Of a stretch of DNA of 64,000 nt, positions 1-8,975 are shown piece by piece. The stretch spans positions 6,191,501 to 6,255,500 of the forward strand of contig NZ_CP035490.1 of assembly GCF_004135205.1 (NCBI RefSeq). Reading direction: 5' to 3'. Under the pieces are notes generated by a model that worked only from the letters and a program-made list of their open reading frames with translations, made no database searches and was not told the DNA's origin. Both the position numbers and the translations under genes were made by a program. Source of the stretch: Hahella sp. KA22. Lineage in GTDB: Bacteria > Pseudomonadota > Gammaproteobacteria > Pseudomonadales > Oleiphilaceae. Positions within the stretch are counted from its first letter, which is position 1; the number at the start of each line of letters is the position of its first letter.

Positions 1-131
1 CTGTTGGCGCCGATCATCAGCCCGCCAGCGCGCAGGTTAACCGGCATCAACTCGCGCGCTTTGCGGATCAACGGGGCGGCGGCGTAGCACCACCCGCAGA
101 TCGGATCGTAAAAGTAGTCGAGTTCTACCAC
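1..131 (-). CDS. DsbA-family thiol:disulfide oxidoreductase, N-terminal fragment
   Basis: The gene runs off the left edge; only about the first 43 residues are present. Reading leftward from a GTG at 131-129, the protein starts MVELDYFYDPICGWCYAAAP, with a CxxC redox motif (Cys12 and Cys15, CGWC) just after the first beta strand. This is the layout of DsbA-like thioredoxin-fold proteins of the 'predicted protein-disulfide isomerase' group (COG3531-like). No signal peptide precedes the motif, so a cytoplasmic location is likely. The GTG start overlaps the last codons of the upstream gene (stop at 127-125), which suggests translational coupling. The start codon is inferred from the overlap and the domain edge; the product class is fairly sure, the substrate unknown. 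Confidence 0.7.
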   Translation of the reverse strand, partial: MVELDYFYDPICGWCYAAAPLIRKARELMPVNLRAGGLMIGAN

Positions 132-991
132 TTCATCTCACCTTTCTCTACTTTCGCGCTGATTTCCAGAGCAATGCCGGTTTCCAGCTTCGGATACGCC
201 TGCTCCATCGCCTGCATCAGCGCGTCCGCATTCTTGGCGTCTTTGGCTTCTTCTTCAAAGCGCTTCAGGTACGTGCGGGTGAAATCGATGGCGCTCACGT
301 CCATATCGGAATCCGGCAGCATGTGTCCGGGCACCACGATAGCCGGGTGCAGCGCTTTCATTTCGTCCAGTTGCGCAACCCAGGCGTCGCGTTCGCTTTG
401 CTTCTGCGTATCAGCCATCCACACATGCATGTCCGCCAGTACAGCAACGTTGCCGACAATCGCCTGCAAAGAAGGCACCCACACGTATGGACGGTGCGCC
501 AGCTCGCCCTGCATGCCGCGCACTTCCAGTTTCTCTCCGTCCACAGTGATGAAGTTACCTTTCAGCGCCGCCGGGACAACCGGGTTGCGCGGTGCATTAG
601 CGCCCATTTTCGGGCCCCAGAATTCCACTTTGAACGGCAGTTTGGCCTTGATGTGCTCCAGCACCGCAGGCGGCGCCACGACGTCGGCTTTAGGAAAGAT
701 TTCCTTCAGCACTTCCACGCCAAAGTAATAGTCCGGATCGGCGTTGCTGACCAGAATAGTTTTCAGCGTTTTACCGGAGTCCAGCACATTGGCGGCGATG
801 CGATAGGCGTCGGCGCGGGTGAATCCAGCGTCCACTACCACCGCTTCGGTCTCACCGCTGATGACGGTGGAAGTAACGTTGAAGCTGTTGCCGTCAGCGT
901 TGTAAACCTTCAATTGCAGCGGCTCTTTCGCTTCAACAGCGGCAGTAAATGAAACAGCGATGGATGCGGCTAAAAGCAATTTGCGAAACAT
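125..991 (-). CDS. Secreted metallo-beta-lactamase-fold protein with degraded metal motif
   Basis: A 288-residue protein. The ATG at 991 is chosen because AGGAG lies about 8 nt upstream and the protein then opens with a clean signal peptide (MFRKLLLAASIAVSFTAAVEA); longer in-frame starts add a non-signal-like stretch. The fold resembles exported MBL hydrolases: a VVVDAGF strand, a later PSLQAIVGNVAV segment and a VVPGHML segment. The hallmark HxHxDH motif is replaced by NADPDY at about residues 83-88, so most first-site metal ligands are gone while one Asp is kept. The protein may bind metal differently or be a non-catalytic homologue. It is translationally coupled to the downstream DsbA-like gene. 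Fold assignment is good; activity is uncertain. Confidence 0.7.
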   Translation of the reverse strand: MFRKLLLAASIAVSFTAAVEAKEPLQLKVYNADGNSFNVTSTVISGETEAVVVDAGFTRADAYRIAANVLDSGKTLKTILVSNADPDYYFGVEVLKEIFPKADVVAPPAVLEHIKAKLPFKVEFWGPKMGANAPRNPVVPAALKGNFITVDGEKLEVRGMQGELAHRPYVWVPSLQAIVGNVAVLADMHVWMADTQKQSERDAWVAQLDEMKALHPAIVVPGHMLPDSDMDVSAIDFTRTYLKRFEEEAKDAKNADALMQAMEQAYPKLETGIALEISAKVEKGEMKW

Positions 992-1214
992 GATCAGTGA
1001 CTCCTCATATGAATAATTGATGGGAGCACTATAATTTCCAAATAAGCGCAGAAAAACGGCCAAATCCGCACAACTTTGTTGCATGGATTAAGCGAATGAG
1101 GAGCGGAACTGGTGCGTTGGGTTGCGCTAAGTCGCTGACGTATGTACAAAATAAAAGACATGAAGCCGCAAACTTTCATCTTTGGTCCGCTCTGGTGGAT
1201 ATGACTAAGCATCC

Positions 1215-2489
1215 ATGAACTTTGAATTGACGCTCCTGTTGTTCGGCGCTGCTGTGATTGCCTTCGCGCTTATTTCCCGTTGGTCCCAGCAGGGGCCAAT
1301 GACAGCTCCCTTGTTTTTCACACTGGCAGGATTGCTGCTCAGCGATCGCGGTCTGGGTCTGCTGGCCGCCGATCCTGAGTGGAGTCTGGCGCATTGGTTG
1401 GCGGAGGTGACCTTGGTGTGGGTGCTGTTTACCGACGCGTCGCGCATTAATCTGCGTCAGCTCAAGGAAGGGCACAATATTCCACTGCGTCTGCTTGGCC
1501 TCGGGTTACCGTTGTGTATTGGCGTTGGCGCTTTAGTCGCCTATCCCATGTTTCCCGAGCTGGGTTGGGCGGGGGCTTTCACCCTGGCGGTGATCCTGGC
1601 GCCGACGGATGCGGCGTTGGGACAGGCGGTCATCAATAACGAACGCGTACCGGTGCGCATCCGTCAGGCCTTCAATGTGGAAAGCGGACTCAATGACGGC
1701 ATGGCGCTGCCTTTGCTGATTATCGGCCTGTCCTGGCTGATTGGCGAAAACCACAGCGCAAGTCACTGGCTGGAACTGGCGTCGATGCAACTGTTGCTGG
1801 GGCCGATCTATGGCGTCGCCGTAGGTCTGGCGGCGGGACGCGCACTGGACGTCGGCGTACAGCGACGCTGGGTAAGCCCGACTTATCAGCGCCTGGGGCT
1901 GCTGGCTATCGCCATGTCCTCATACGGTCTGGCGGAGCTGTGCGGCGGCAATGGCTTCATCGCCGCTTTCTGCGCCGGCGCCGCGGTAGGCACGCGCACC
2001 CACGTTTTCTGCGCGCCGCTGCATCGCTTTGCGGAAACCGAAGGCCAGTTGTTAAGCCTGATCAACTTTCTGCTGTTCGGCGCCATCATGATTCCCCACG
2101 CCCTGCCAGACCTTACCTGGACGCACTTTTTCTATGCGCTGCTGAGCCTGACGGTCATTCGCATTATCCCTGTCATTGTCAGCCTGACTGGCACCCAGTT
2201 ACAGTTCACCAGCAAACTGTTTCTGGGCTGGTTCGGGCCTCGGGGACTGGCCTCCCTGCTTTATGTGTTGCTGGTCATGCAGGAAGATCATGCGCCGGGG
2301 AAAGATCAGCTTTTCAGCGTCGCCGTGCTGACCATCCTGCTCAGTGTACTGTTACATGGCGTCACCGCCGCGCCGCTGGCGCAGCGATACAGCCGCTATA
2401 TTCAGCGCAATAGCGCAGACACCGGCGCCGAGCAGAAAGAAACCTCCAGCTTCCCCACCCGACGCCCCTTTGGACGCGAGGACACCTGA
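1215..2489 (+). CDS. Cation:proton antiporter, CPA1 (Na+/H+ exchanger) family
   Basis: A 424-residue inner-membrane protein with about 12 hydrophobic segments. The exchanger core is recognisable: an APTDAALG segment followed by ESGLNDG at residues 156-162, the position of the acidic residues that carry ions in CPA1 exchangers. Length fits the short bacterial NhaP/YjcE-like forms without a regulatory tail. It should exchange Na+ or K+ for protons, useful in a marine cell. No convincing Shine-Dalgarno precedes the ATG, so the exact start is less certain. It stands alone, and its end nearly abuts the convergent metR. Ion specificity cannot be read from the sequence. Confidence 0.85.
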   Translation: MNFELTLLLFGAAVIAFALISRWSQQGPMTAPLFFTLAGLLLSDRGLGLLAADPEWSLAHWLAEVTLVWVLFTDASRINLRQLKEGHNIPLRLLGLGLPLCIGVGALVAYPMFPELGWAGAFTLAVILAPTDAALGQAVINNERVPVRIRQAFNVESGLNDGMALPLLIIGLSWLIGENHSASHWLELASMQLLLGPIYGVAVGLAAGRALDVGVQRRWVSPTYQRLGLLAIAMSSYGLAELCGGNGFIAAFCAGAAVGTRTHVFCAPLHRFAETEGQLLSLINFLLFGAIMIPHALPDLTWTHFFYALLSLTVIRIIPVIVSLTGTQLQFTSKLFLGWFGPRGLASLLYVLLVMQEDHAPGKDQLFSVAVLTILLSVLLHGVTAAPLAQRYSRYIQRNSADTGAEQKETSSFPTRRPFGREDT

Positions 2490-2521
2490 ACGCTCCAGCA
2501 GAGCGTTTAAGCAGACGACGG

Positions 2522-3415
2522 CTAGCCCTTCCACTCCGCATCCCGCGCCATGGCGACGAAGGACGCCAAGTAGTCCGTGCCGGCGTCCTCCTCGCGCACG
2601 CCCAAAAAGATCTGTTTGGCGATGCCCTGCGGCCCCAGTCGCACCGGACGCACTGGCATCTTCTGCGCATACTCCGCCACCAGCCACTTCGGCAAAGCCG
2701 CCACGCCACGCCCCGCCGCCACCATTTGCAGCATGATATCCGTCGTCTCAATCGTCTTGTGTTGCCTGGGATAGCAATTGGCGGGCAGCAGGAACTGGTT
2801 GTAGATATCCAGGCGGTCGATATCCACGGGATAAGAAATCAGAGTCTCCTGCAACAGATGAGCAGGTTCGACGAAGGCAGTCTGAGCCAGAGGGTGATTG
2901 TCGCCCACCACCAGCACCTGCTCGTAATCAAACACCGGTTGAAAGGATAATCCATCCTTACGCACCGGGTCCGGCGTCACCAGCACATCGATTTCATACC
3001 CTATCAGCGCCCCGATACCGCCAAACTGAAACTTCTGTTTGACGTCCACATCCACATCCGGCCAGCGCTGCAGGTAGGGCGCCACCACTTTCAGCAGCCA
3101 CTGATAACAGGGATGGCACTCCATGCCAATGCGCAGAGCGCCTCGCTGCCCCTGGGAGAACTGACTCATCACCAGTTCGGCGTGTTCGAATTGCGGCAGC
3201 AGCCGTTTGGCCAACGCCAACAGGTATTCTCCAGCCTGGGTAAAGCGCAGATTGCGGCCTTCCTTGGTCCAGACCGCCGCGTCCAATTGCTGCTCCAGTT
3301 TCTTTACCGCATGGCTAAGGGCGGATTGCGTCAGACAAAGGCTTTCCGCAGCGGCGGTCAGCGAACCTAAACGGTCCACCTCCCGCAGGATGGCGAGATG
3401 ATTACGTTCCAGCAT
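2522..3415 (-). CDS. metR: LysR-family methionine regulator MetR
   Basis: A 297-residue LysR regulator: an N-terminal winged helix (LGSLTAAAESLCLTQSALSHAVKKLE, residues about 16-41) and a substrate-binding domain. The effector domain carries MetR-like landmarks: RIGMECHPCYQWL, a pair of short blocks around ISYPVDIDRLDIYNQFLLP, and MVAAGRGVAALPKWLV. It is divergent from metE with 102 bp between the start codons, the classical arrangement in enterobacteria and pseudomonads where MetR with homocysteine activates metE. Identification rests on both homology and context. The protein is of normal length with no sign of damage. Confidence 0.9.
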   Translation of the reverse strand: MLERNHLAILREVDRLGSLTAAAESLCLTQSALSHAVKKLEQQLDAAVWTKEGRNLRFTQAGEYLLALAKRLLPQFEHAELVMSQFSQGQRGALRIGMECHPCYQWLLKVVAPYLQRWPDVDVDVKQKFQFGGIGALIGYEIDVLVTPDPVRKDGLSFQPVFDYEQVLVVGDNHPLAQTAFVEPAHLLQETLISYPVDIDRLDIYNQFLLPANCYPRQHKTIETTDIMLQMVAAGRGVAALPKWLVAEYAQKMPVRPVRLGPQGIAKQIFLGVREEDAGTDYLASFVAMARDAEWKG

Positions 3416-3517
3416 GTCAGCAACTCATGAATTTATTTAATAGATAGATGAAATCTTAACATTATTTTTCATAATTCTGAGTCTCTATGATGACGTCATC
3501 GACATAGGAGGCATGAC
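3416..3517. promoter_or_regulatory. metR-metE divergent control region
   Basis: This 102-bp AT-rich spacer separates the metR and metE starts. MetR boxes (TGAA-N5-TTCA) are expected here; half-sites TGAA and TTCA are visible around 3426-3473 but no perfectly spaced pair was found. A perfect 12-bp palindrome GATGACGTCATC sits at 3489-3500, next to a strong metE ribosome site AGGAGG at 3506-3511, 6 nt before the ATG. The palindrome would lie in the metE leader or promoter and could be an operator or a short hairpin occluding initiation. Confidence 0.5.
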
Positions 3518-5806
3518 ATGATTACCACTCACAACCTGGGGTTCCCCCGCATTGGCGCAAAACGGGAATTGAAATTCGCTCAGGAAGATTATTGGAAAGG
3601 ACGCATTCCCCAGGAAGAGCTGCTGAAAGTGGGCGCGGAACTGAGGCAGCGCCATTGGCGTAATCAGTCCCAACTGGACCTGGTTCCGGCAGGCGATTTT
3701 TCCTTCTACGATCAAGTTTTGGATATGAGTTTCACCCTAGGCGTCATCCCTGAACGGGTCAGCCGTCTGCAAGGCGATGAACTCGATAACTACTTCCGGG
3801 TCGCCCGCGGCCGTTCGGCGCAGGACAGCGACTGCCATTGCGTTCACGCCGGCGAAATGACCAAGTGGTTCGACACCAACTATCACTACATTGTGCCGGA
3901 ATTCACTGCGGACTCCGCATTCACTCTCAATCCGTCGCGTTTACTGGCGGAAATTGCGGAAGCGAAGCAAACCGGCGCCAATATCAAACCCGTCATCATT
4001 GGGCCTGTGACCTATCTGTGGCTGGGCAAAAGCAAAGACAACTCCAATAAGCTCGACCTGCTGGAGCGCCTGTTGCCGGTCTACGCCGCGCTGCTGGACG
4101 TGCTGGCGAGCCAGGGCGTGGAGTGGGTGCAGATCGACGAGCCCATTTTGGTCACCGAGCTGGACGCTAACTGGCGATATGCGCTCAACCTCGCCTATCA
4201 CACGCTCAAGTCCAGTAAAGCCAAACTGCTGTTGGCGACCTATTTCGGACAACTGCAGGACAACCTGCAACTGGCCTGCGAACTGCCTGTAGGCGGATTA
4301 CATGTGGACGCCATCAATGGCCGCGCGGAAATCGGCAAACTGATCGACTGGCTGCCAAGCCATAAAGTGTTGTCTCTGGGCGTAGTGAACGGACGCAATA
4401 TCTGGAAGACCGATCTCAATCAAACCCTGGACTGGCTGCAACCAGTTTATGACAAGCTGCAATCGCGTCTGTGGCTAGCGCCGTCCTGCTCACTGCTGCA
4501 CTCGCCAGTGGATCTGGACAGCGAAGAGAAGATGGATGCTGAGATCAAATCCTGGCTGGCGTTCGCTCTGCAAAAGCTGGATGAAGTGAAGATTCTTGCG
4601 ACAGCATTAAGCGAAGGCCGCAACACTGTCGCAGAGGCCTTGCAGGAAAATCAGGCCTGCGTGGACAGCCGCAAAGGGTCTTCTCGCGTGCATAATCCCG
4701 CCGTGAAAGAGGCCGTGGAAGCGATTACCGCAGACATGGGCGATCGTCGCAGCGATTATCAAACCCGCGCAGCAAGACAGGCGCAAAGGCTGCAACTGCC
4801 CGCGTTCCCGACCACCACTATCGGATCGTTCCCACAAACTGCGGACATTCGTAATGCGCGCCGCCGTTACCGTCAGGGCGAGCTGCAGGACAGCGAATAT
4901 CGCACGCTGATGCAACAGGAAATCGAGCGTTGCGTAAGAGAACAGGAAAGTCTGGGTCTGGACGTGCTGGTGCACGGCGAAGCGGAACGCAACGACATGG
5001 TGGAGTATTTCGGCGAACAGCTGGACGGCTATGTGTTCAGTCAGTTCGGCTGGGTGCAATCCTACGGCTCCCGCTGCGTCAAACCGCCTATTATTTTTGG
5101 CGATATCAGCCGCCCGCAGGCGATGACCGTGGAATGGATCAAGTACGCGCAATCACTCACCGACCGCCCGATGAAAGGCATGCTGACAGGTCCGGTGACC
5201 ATTCTGAACTGGTCTTTCGTACGGGACGACCAGCCTCGCGCCCTCACCTGCTATCAACTGGCGCTGGCCATTCGCGCCGAGGTGCAGGATCTGGAACGCG
5301 CCGGCGTTCGCGTCATTCAGATCGATGAAGCGGCGTTACGGGAAGGCTTACCGTTAAGACGCGCGCAATGGCGGGAATACCTGCAATGGGCGGTCAGCTC
5401 GTTCCGCATCGCCGCCAACGGCGTGGGAGACGAAACTCAGATTCACACCCACATGTGCTACTCCGAGTTTAACGACATTATCGAGGCCATCGCCGGGATG
5501 GACGCGGACGTCATCACCATCGAAACCTCTCGCTCCGACATGGAGTTGCTGGACGCCTTCGATAACTTCAAATACCCGAATGAAATCGGCCCGGGCGTGT
5601 ATGACATCCATTCGCCGAACATTCCAAGCGAAACGCATATCGTCCAATTGATGCGTAAAGCCGCCGAACGTATACCCGCCCACCGCCTGTGGGTGAACCC
5701 GGACTGCGGCCTGAAGACCCGCAACTGGGAAGAAGTGCGCCCGGCATTGCAGAACATGGTCAATGCCGCCAGACAGCTACGCGCCGACACCGTCGCCGCA
5801 GCCTGA
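3518..5806 (+). CDS. metE: Cobalamin-independent methionine synthase
   Basis: A 762-residue cytoplasmic enzyme that transfers a methyl group from 5-methyltetrahydropteroyl-polyglutamate to homocysteine. It has the usual two-barrel layout, N-terminal MetE_N and C-terminal catalytic half. The zinc ligands of the E. coli enzyme are present with identical spacing: His645 and Cys647 in THMCYSEF, Glu669 in ITIETSRS, and Cys730 in NPDCGLKTR. The substrate loop [16 protein letters not shown] is intact. AGGAGG 6 nt upstream sets the start. It is divergent from metR and ends in its own terminator, so it is a single-gene unit, presumably activated by MetR. Confidence 0.97.
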   Translation: MITTHNLGFPRIGAKRELKFAQEDYWKGRIPQEELLKVGAELRQRHWRNQSQLDLVPAGDFSFYDQVLDMSFTLGVIPERVSRLQGDELDNYFRVARGRSAQDSDCHCVHAGEMTKWFDTNYHYIVPEFTADSAFTLNPSRLLAEIAEAKQTGANIKPVIIGPVTYLWLGKSKDNSNKLDLLERLLPVYAALLDVLASQGVEWVQIDEPILVTELDANWRYALNLAYHTLKSSKAKLLLATYFGQLQDNLQLACELPVGGLHVDAINGRAEIGKLIDWLPSHKVLSLGVVNGRNIWKTDLNQTLDWLQPVYDKLQSRLWLAPSCSLLHSPVDLDSEEKMDAEIKSWLAFALQKLDEVKILATALSEGRNTVAEALQENQACVDSRKGSSRVHNPAVKEAVEAITADMGDRRSDYQTRAARQAQRLQLPAFPTTTIGSFPQTADIRNARRRYRQGELQDSEYRTLMQQEIERCVREQESLGLDVLVHGEAERNDMVEYFGEQLDGYVFSQFGWVQSYGSRCVKPPIIFGDISRPQAMTVEWIKYAQSLTDRPMKGMLTGPVTILNWSFVRDDQPRALTCYQLALAIRAEVQDLERAGVRVIQIDEAALREGLPLRRAQWREYLQWAVSSFRIAANGVGDETQIHTHMCYSEFNDIIEAIAGMDADVITIETSRSDMELLDAFDNFKYPNEIGPGVYDIHSPNIPSETHIVQLMRKAAERIPAHRLWVNPDCGLKTRNWEEVRPALQNMVNAARQLRADTVAAA

Positions 5807-5839
5807 TATTCCCACCCACCCCCGCGCGCAAGCGCGTTC

Positions 5840-5872
5840 AGAGGACCGTAGCCATCGCCGGTCCTCTTCTTT
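5840..5872 (+). terminator. Rho-independent terminator of metE
   Basis: Arms AGAGGACCG (5840-5848) and CGGTCCTCT (5859-5867) form a perfect 9-bp stem with a 10-nt loop, followed by a T-rich run. It lies 34 bp after the metE stop. The lack of a T-run on the other strand makes it specific to metE rather than to the convergent esterase gene. Confidence 0.85.
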
Positions 5873-5890
5873 TATCGACGTCAACGCGCA

Positions 5891-7366
5891 TCAGCCACCG
5901 CTATCTTCGCCGGAGACCAGATCCACTGAGAGCGCGCCATTGGCTCGGTATGCAGAGGATTGATGCTGCGCGCCGAAAAATACCAAGGTCTCTCCAGCGC
6001 CGGTGAACTTCACTTCATCCAGCCCCAGGTCCAACTGCGCCGAGGCGCCAAAGAACAAACGCACGCATTGCACATGGCGCAAGTCCACGCCCTGAGCGGC
6101 GAAATCAGCAAGTGGAATATCCACCGTACTCCAAACCGGGCCGACGCGAAGGTAGTCGTTCAACGACACACCCAGGTCTTTTCTCACCTGTGTATCCCAC
6201 AACTGCACGTACCATTGCGACGGCGCAACGCCGTTCAACGTCTTGAAGGACAGCGACAGCTTATCCAGCCCCATGGCGGGCAAGTCGAATTCTCCGCTCC
6301 ACAGGGCGCTCTCAAACAGGCGAAATTGATCCCATTGCACATAGTCTCCATGCAGGCGCAGATACAGCCCATCTCCCTCTCCCGGCTGCGGGTCTGGATC
6401 GGGAGGCGCGCCCGCGTCCTTGGCGAAACTCAGCAACCAGTGAAACAGAACATGACGGCCAAATTCGTTGTAATGATAGTAATAACCGTCGCCGCCATAG
6501 GCGCCGGCGGCGTCGACATTGGGATCATTGTGGTCGTAGGCCAATTCCAGATAGTAATTTTTGCTGTCCACAACCTGGCCATCGCTGTTTTTGAACGTGT
6601 GATTCAGCTTCAGGCCATAAGCGCCATCCCAGGAGTTATGCCCAACGCCCGCGAAACTGGTCAGTTTGGCGGGATACATCGGTGGGTAATCCGGATCGCC
6701 GCAGCCGTTCAGCTTTTTATCCACGGCGTTTTTACCGGAGTTATGTCCGATAACAGCGTCTTCATCGCCATGAAACGCCCAGACGGCGATGTGATGAATG
6801 GCTTCGCAGTCAAACTCCTGTGGATACCAGGCGGCGACAGGGGCGGCTGCGGCGATGGTGTCCGGCCGGTCCCGCAGCACGTTGTAGGTTCCATTGCCGC
6901 CCTGGCTATAACCAGTGACGTAGACGCGATTCCGGTCCACGTTGTAATTGGCTACCACGTGGTTATAGATCTGTTCATAACGGCTTTTGTGCATGCCGCA
7001 AATTCCCGATCCGCCGGCTGGTAACTGCGGCGCCAGCACAATCAACGGAGACGATGCTTCCCAGAGTCCGTCCCGTATCATTCTGGGAACGCCTGCGCCC
7101 GAAACCTTGTTGAGGATTTGCATGTTCAGAGAGTAAGTTCCATCACCGTTACTCACGGTGGCGTCACCGCACTCGCCCAGTCCATGCAAGGAAATCAAGA
7201 GAGGATAACCCTCCTCACGCTGGGGATCATAATCAGTGGGAAGGTGAACAAAACCATTCAGGGTTTGCGGGGTTTCCATTTTGCCGTTGATGGGCGTCAG
7301 CGCCGCGTAGACGGCGGACGTCAGGAACAGCGTCGCCGCGAGAAGGAGAGATATTAAAGTTTTCAT
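5891..7366 (-). CDS. Secreted carbohydrate-ester hydrolase with C-terminal binding-like domain
   Basis: A 491-residue secreted protein. Residues 1-21 are a signal peptide. Residues about 25-320 are an alpha/beta hydrolase of the LpqC/PHB-depolymerase/CE1-like type: oxyanion strand LLISLHGLGE, nucleophile Ser154 in GYSQGG, likely acid Asp201 or Asp203 in FHGDED, and His243 in GVGHNSWD. A Pro/Asp linker (PPDPDPQPGEGDG) leads to a C-terminal beta-sandwich of about 150 residues resembling a carbohydrate-binding jelly roll. Likely roles are deacetylation or deferuloylation of a plant or algal polysaccharide; polyester cleavage is possible. It stands alone, convergent with metE. Class is sure, substrate is not. 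Confidence 0.8.
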   Translation of the reverse strand: MKTLISLLLAATLFLTSAVYAALTPINGKMETPQTLNGFVHLPTDYDPQREEGYPLLISLHGLGECGDATVSNGDGTYSLNMQILNKVSGAGVPRMIRDGLWEASSPLIVLAPQLPAGGSGICGMHKSRYEQIYNHVVANYNVDRNRVYVTGYSQGGNGTYNVLRDRPDTIAAAAPVAAWYPQEFDCEAIHHIAVWAFHGDEDAVIGHNSGKNAVDKKLNGCGDPDYPPMYPAKLTSFAGVGHNSWDGAYGLKLNHTFKNSDGQVVDSKNYYLELAYDHNDPNVDAAGAYGGDGYYYHYNEFGRHVLFHWLLSFAKDAGAPPDPDPQPGEGDGLYLRLHGDYVQWDQFRLFESALWSGEFDLPAMGLDKLSLSFKTLNGVAPSQWYVQLWDTQVRKDLGVSLNDYLRVGPVWSTVDIPLADFAAQGVDLRHVQCVRLFFGASAQLDLGLDEVKFTGAGETLVFFGAQHQSSAYRANGALSVDLVSGEDSGG

Positions 7367-7392
7367 GGCGATTCCTTTGCGCTTGCAACAGT

Positions 7393-7415
7393 ATTAACCA
7401 GGCAGACAAATAGCT
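7393..7415 (+). repeat. Isolated head of the dispersed structured repeat
   Basis: These 23 bases are identical to 17476-17498 and match 20507-20528 at all but one base. At 17476 the same stretch provides the left arm of the first hairpin of a long structured repeat; here the right arm and the rest of the element are missing. It lies between the esterase start (7366) and the next gene. Confidence 0.75.
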
Positions 7416-7439
7416 CCATGATGACTATAGCTAACGCAG

Positions 7440-7514
7440 GGGCGGGAAACGGTCTCTGCATCACGAAACCGGGTAACGCCAGACATCATTCCGTTAAGAA
7501 ATGTAATCCCGCCC
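7440..7514. other. Foldable intergenic segment before the binding-protein gene
   Basis: GGGCGGGA at 7440-7447 pairs perfectly with TCCCGCCC at 7507-7514. Directly inside, AACGG (7448-7452) pairs with CCGTT (7491-7495), leaving an 11-nt bulge on one side. A -10-like TATAAT follows at 7523-7528, so on the plus strand the structure would be upstream of the transcript; on the minus strand it would fall in the promoter or leader of the esterase gene. No known riboswitch consensus was recognised. Confidence 0.45.
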
Positions 7515-7562
7515 GAAGCGCCTATAATTACTAAGACAGCTTTAACGTCGCAGGTGCATCCC

Positions 7563-8384
7563 ATGTCCTCGCCCGTCATCACCGGCCGCCCATGCCTCAC
7601 TGTTCTCGCCGCGTTATACAGTCTGATTCTGATCGCCGCTCCGGTCGCCTCGGAAACCCTGACCGTGGCCACCGGAGACTGGCCTCCCTATGTGTCGCCG
7701 CAGCTAAAACACTATGGCGTCACTGCGCGCATCGTCAAAGAAGCCTTTGAGGCGGCGGGAGATAAAGTCGTGTTCCAGTTCTTTCCCTGGAAACGCACGC
7801 TGCTGATGTCGGAGGAAGGGCTGGCGGACGCCTCATTTCCCTGGAGCCACAAACCGGAGCGGGAAGCCCATCATTACTACAGCGATTCCATCGGCAGATA
7901 TGGATATGTGTTTTTCCACCTCAAAACCACGACGTTTGAATGGCGTGAACTCAGCGATCTGCGCAACCTGAGAGTCGGCGGCACCAACAGCTACAACTAC
8001 GGCGAAGACTTTGTGAATGCATCAAAGGACGGACTGTATGAGATTGAGTGGGTGCACTCTGACGAGCTGAACTGGCGCAAACTGCTGGCGGGACGCCTCG
8101 ACATTTTTCCCTCGGACGTCGAAGCAGGCTACGCCGAGCTACGCGATCTGTTCCCGGCGGAACAAGCCAACCGCGTGACGCACCACCCCCACCCACTAAA
8201 ACCGCTGACCACCATGCATCTCCTGTTCTCCATGGAAAAACCGGAAAGTCTCGACCGCCTCAGACGCTTCAACGCCGGCCTGCAGCAACTGCACGCAAAG
8301 GGCAAAATTGAGCAATACCTGCGCGAGTCCCGGGAAGGACAATACCGTTTAGTCAGCGAGGAAGTGCGGGAAGAAGGGTTGTGA
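7563..8384 (+). CDS. Orphan periplasmic substrate-binding protein (SBP family 3)
   Basis: A 273-residue exported protein. The ATG at 7563 is preferred over the upstream in-frame GTG (7554) because AGG sits 8 nt before it. A signal sequence ends near PVASE, followed by TLTVATGDWPPYVSPQLKHYG, the first-lobe opening of family-3 solute-binding proteins, then a conserved FFPWKR block and a short C-terminal segment typical of extracellular solute-binding proteins. No permease or ATPase genes adjoin it. A paralogue with the same block order lies at 62048-62827. Such lone binding proteins may feed a shared transporter or a sensor; the ligand is unknown. Confidence 0.8.
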   Translation: MSSPVITGRPCLTVLAALYSLILIAAPVASETLTVATGDWPPYVSPQLKHYGVTARIVKEAFEAAGDKVVFQFFPWKRTLLMSEEGLADASFPWSHKPEREAHHYYSDSIGRYGYVFFHLKTTTFEWRELSDLRNLRVGGTNSYNYGEDFVNASKDGLYEIEWVHSDELNWRKLLAGRLDIFPSDVEAGYAELRDLFPAEQANRVTHHPHPLKPLTTMHLLFSMEKPESLDRLRRFNAGLQQLHAKGKIEQYLRESREGQYRLVSEEVREEGL

Positions 8385-8499
8385 GGGCGCTGCGCCCCAA
8401 AACGAATACCGCCAGACACCGACGAATGGCTAAGTCCCTGTGGGCTCGCTCTGATTATAATACCTCCTAGCCTACATCCAACTACGCCAAGGAAAAGCT
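8385..8499 (+). promoter_or_regulatory. Spacer with short hairpin and -10-like box before thioesterase gene
   Basis: GGGCGC (8385-8390) and GCGCCC (8392-8397) form a tight hairpin right at the end of the binding-protein gene but without a T-run. A perfect -10 hexamer TATAAT lies at 8456-8461, 38 nt before the thioesterase ATG; no good -35 box is visible at the right distance. The promoter call is tentative. Confidence 0.35.
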
Positions 8500-8961
8500 A
8501 TGAGTGACGCGTCTTTAGCTGCGCAATTGCAACGTATTTTTGATGATGAGATTCCCCTTACCCGTGCGATGGCGTTACGCGTCGATCAGTATGACGGACA
8601 GGCGCTGGCGCTGTCGGCGCCTTTGGAAAACAACATCAACGACAAAGCGACGGCGTTCGGCGGCAGTCTGTATTCCATGTGCGTATTGTCCGGCTGGGGT
8701 CTGCTGACGCTGACCTTGAAGTCTCATGACCTCAAGGGCGACATCGTGATTCAGGACAGCCAGATCCAGTTTCTCAAGCCGCTGCGCTCAGCGCGTCTGG
8801 CGGTGCGCTGCGCCTTTGCGGAGCCGCAGCAGGTGGATGAATTCGTCAGCGTTTATCAGCAACGGGGCAAAGCCCGTCGGGAGCTGGTGGCGGAGATTCT
8901 CGCGGACGGCGAAACAGCCGTGCGCTTCACCGGACGTTATGTGGCGCTGAAGGCGGATTGA
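8500..8961 (+). CDS. Hotdog-fold thioesterase, YiiD C-terminal type
   Basis: A 153-residue protein made of one hotdog-fold domain of the kind found at the C-terminus of YiiD ('putative thioesterase'). Characteristic segments are PLENNINDKATAFGGSLYSMCVLSGWG, which forms the central helix with the preceding loop, and the strand IVIQDSQIQFLKPL. It probably hydrolyses acyl-CoA or a related thioester in the cytoplasm, but the substrate of this subfamily is not established. AAGGA precedes the ATG by about 8 nt. The LacI-type gene begins 14 bp after its stop, so the two are probably cotranscribed, although no functional link is obvious. Confidence 0.75.
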   Translation: MSDASLAAQLQRIFDDEIPLTRAMALRVDQYDGQALALSAPLENNINDKATAFGGSLYSMCVLSGWGLLTLTLKSHDLKGDIVIQDSQIQFLKPLRSARLAVRCAFAEPQQVDEFVSVYQQRGKARRELVAEILADGETAVRFTGRYVALKAD

Positions 8962-8975
8962 GGCGGCGCGGCGCC

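Noticed and set aside
7440-7514. c-di-GMP (GEMM) riboswitch
   Set aside because: Some GGGTAAC/GAAACC-like pieces recall it, but the invariant core segments and tetraloop-receptor layout are missing on both strands.
7394-7672. A 92-codon leftward frame ending inside the repeat head
   Set aside because: It overlaps the start of the binding-protein gene and the intergenic structure, and its last codons are just the repeat read backwards; no ribosome site supports it.
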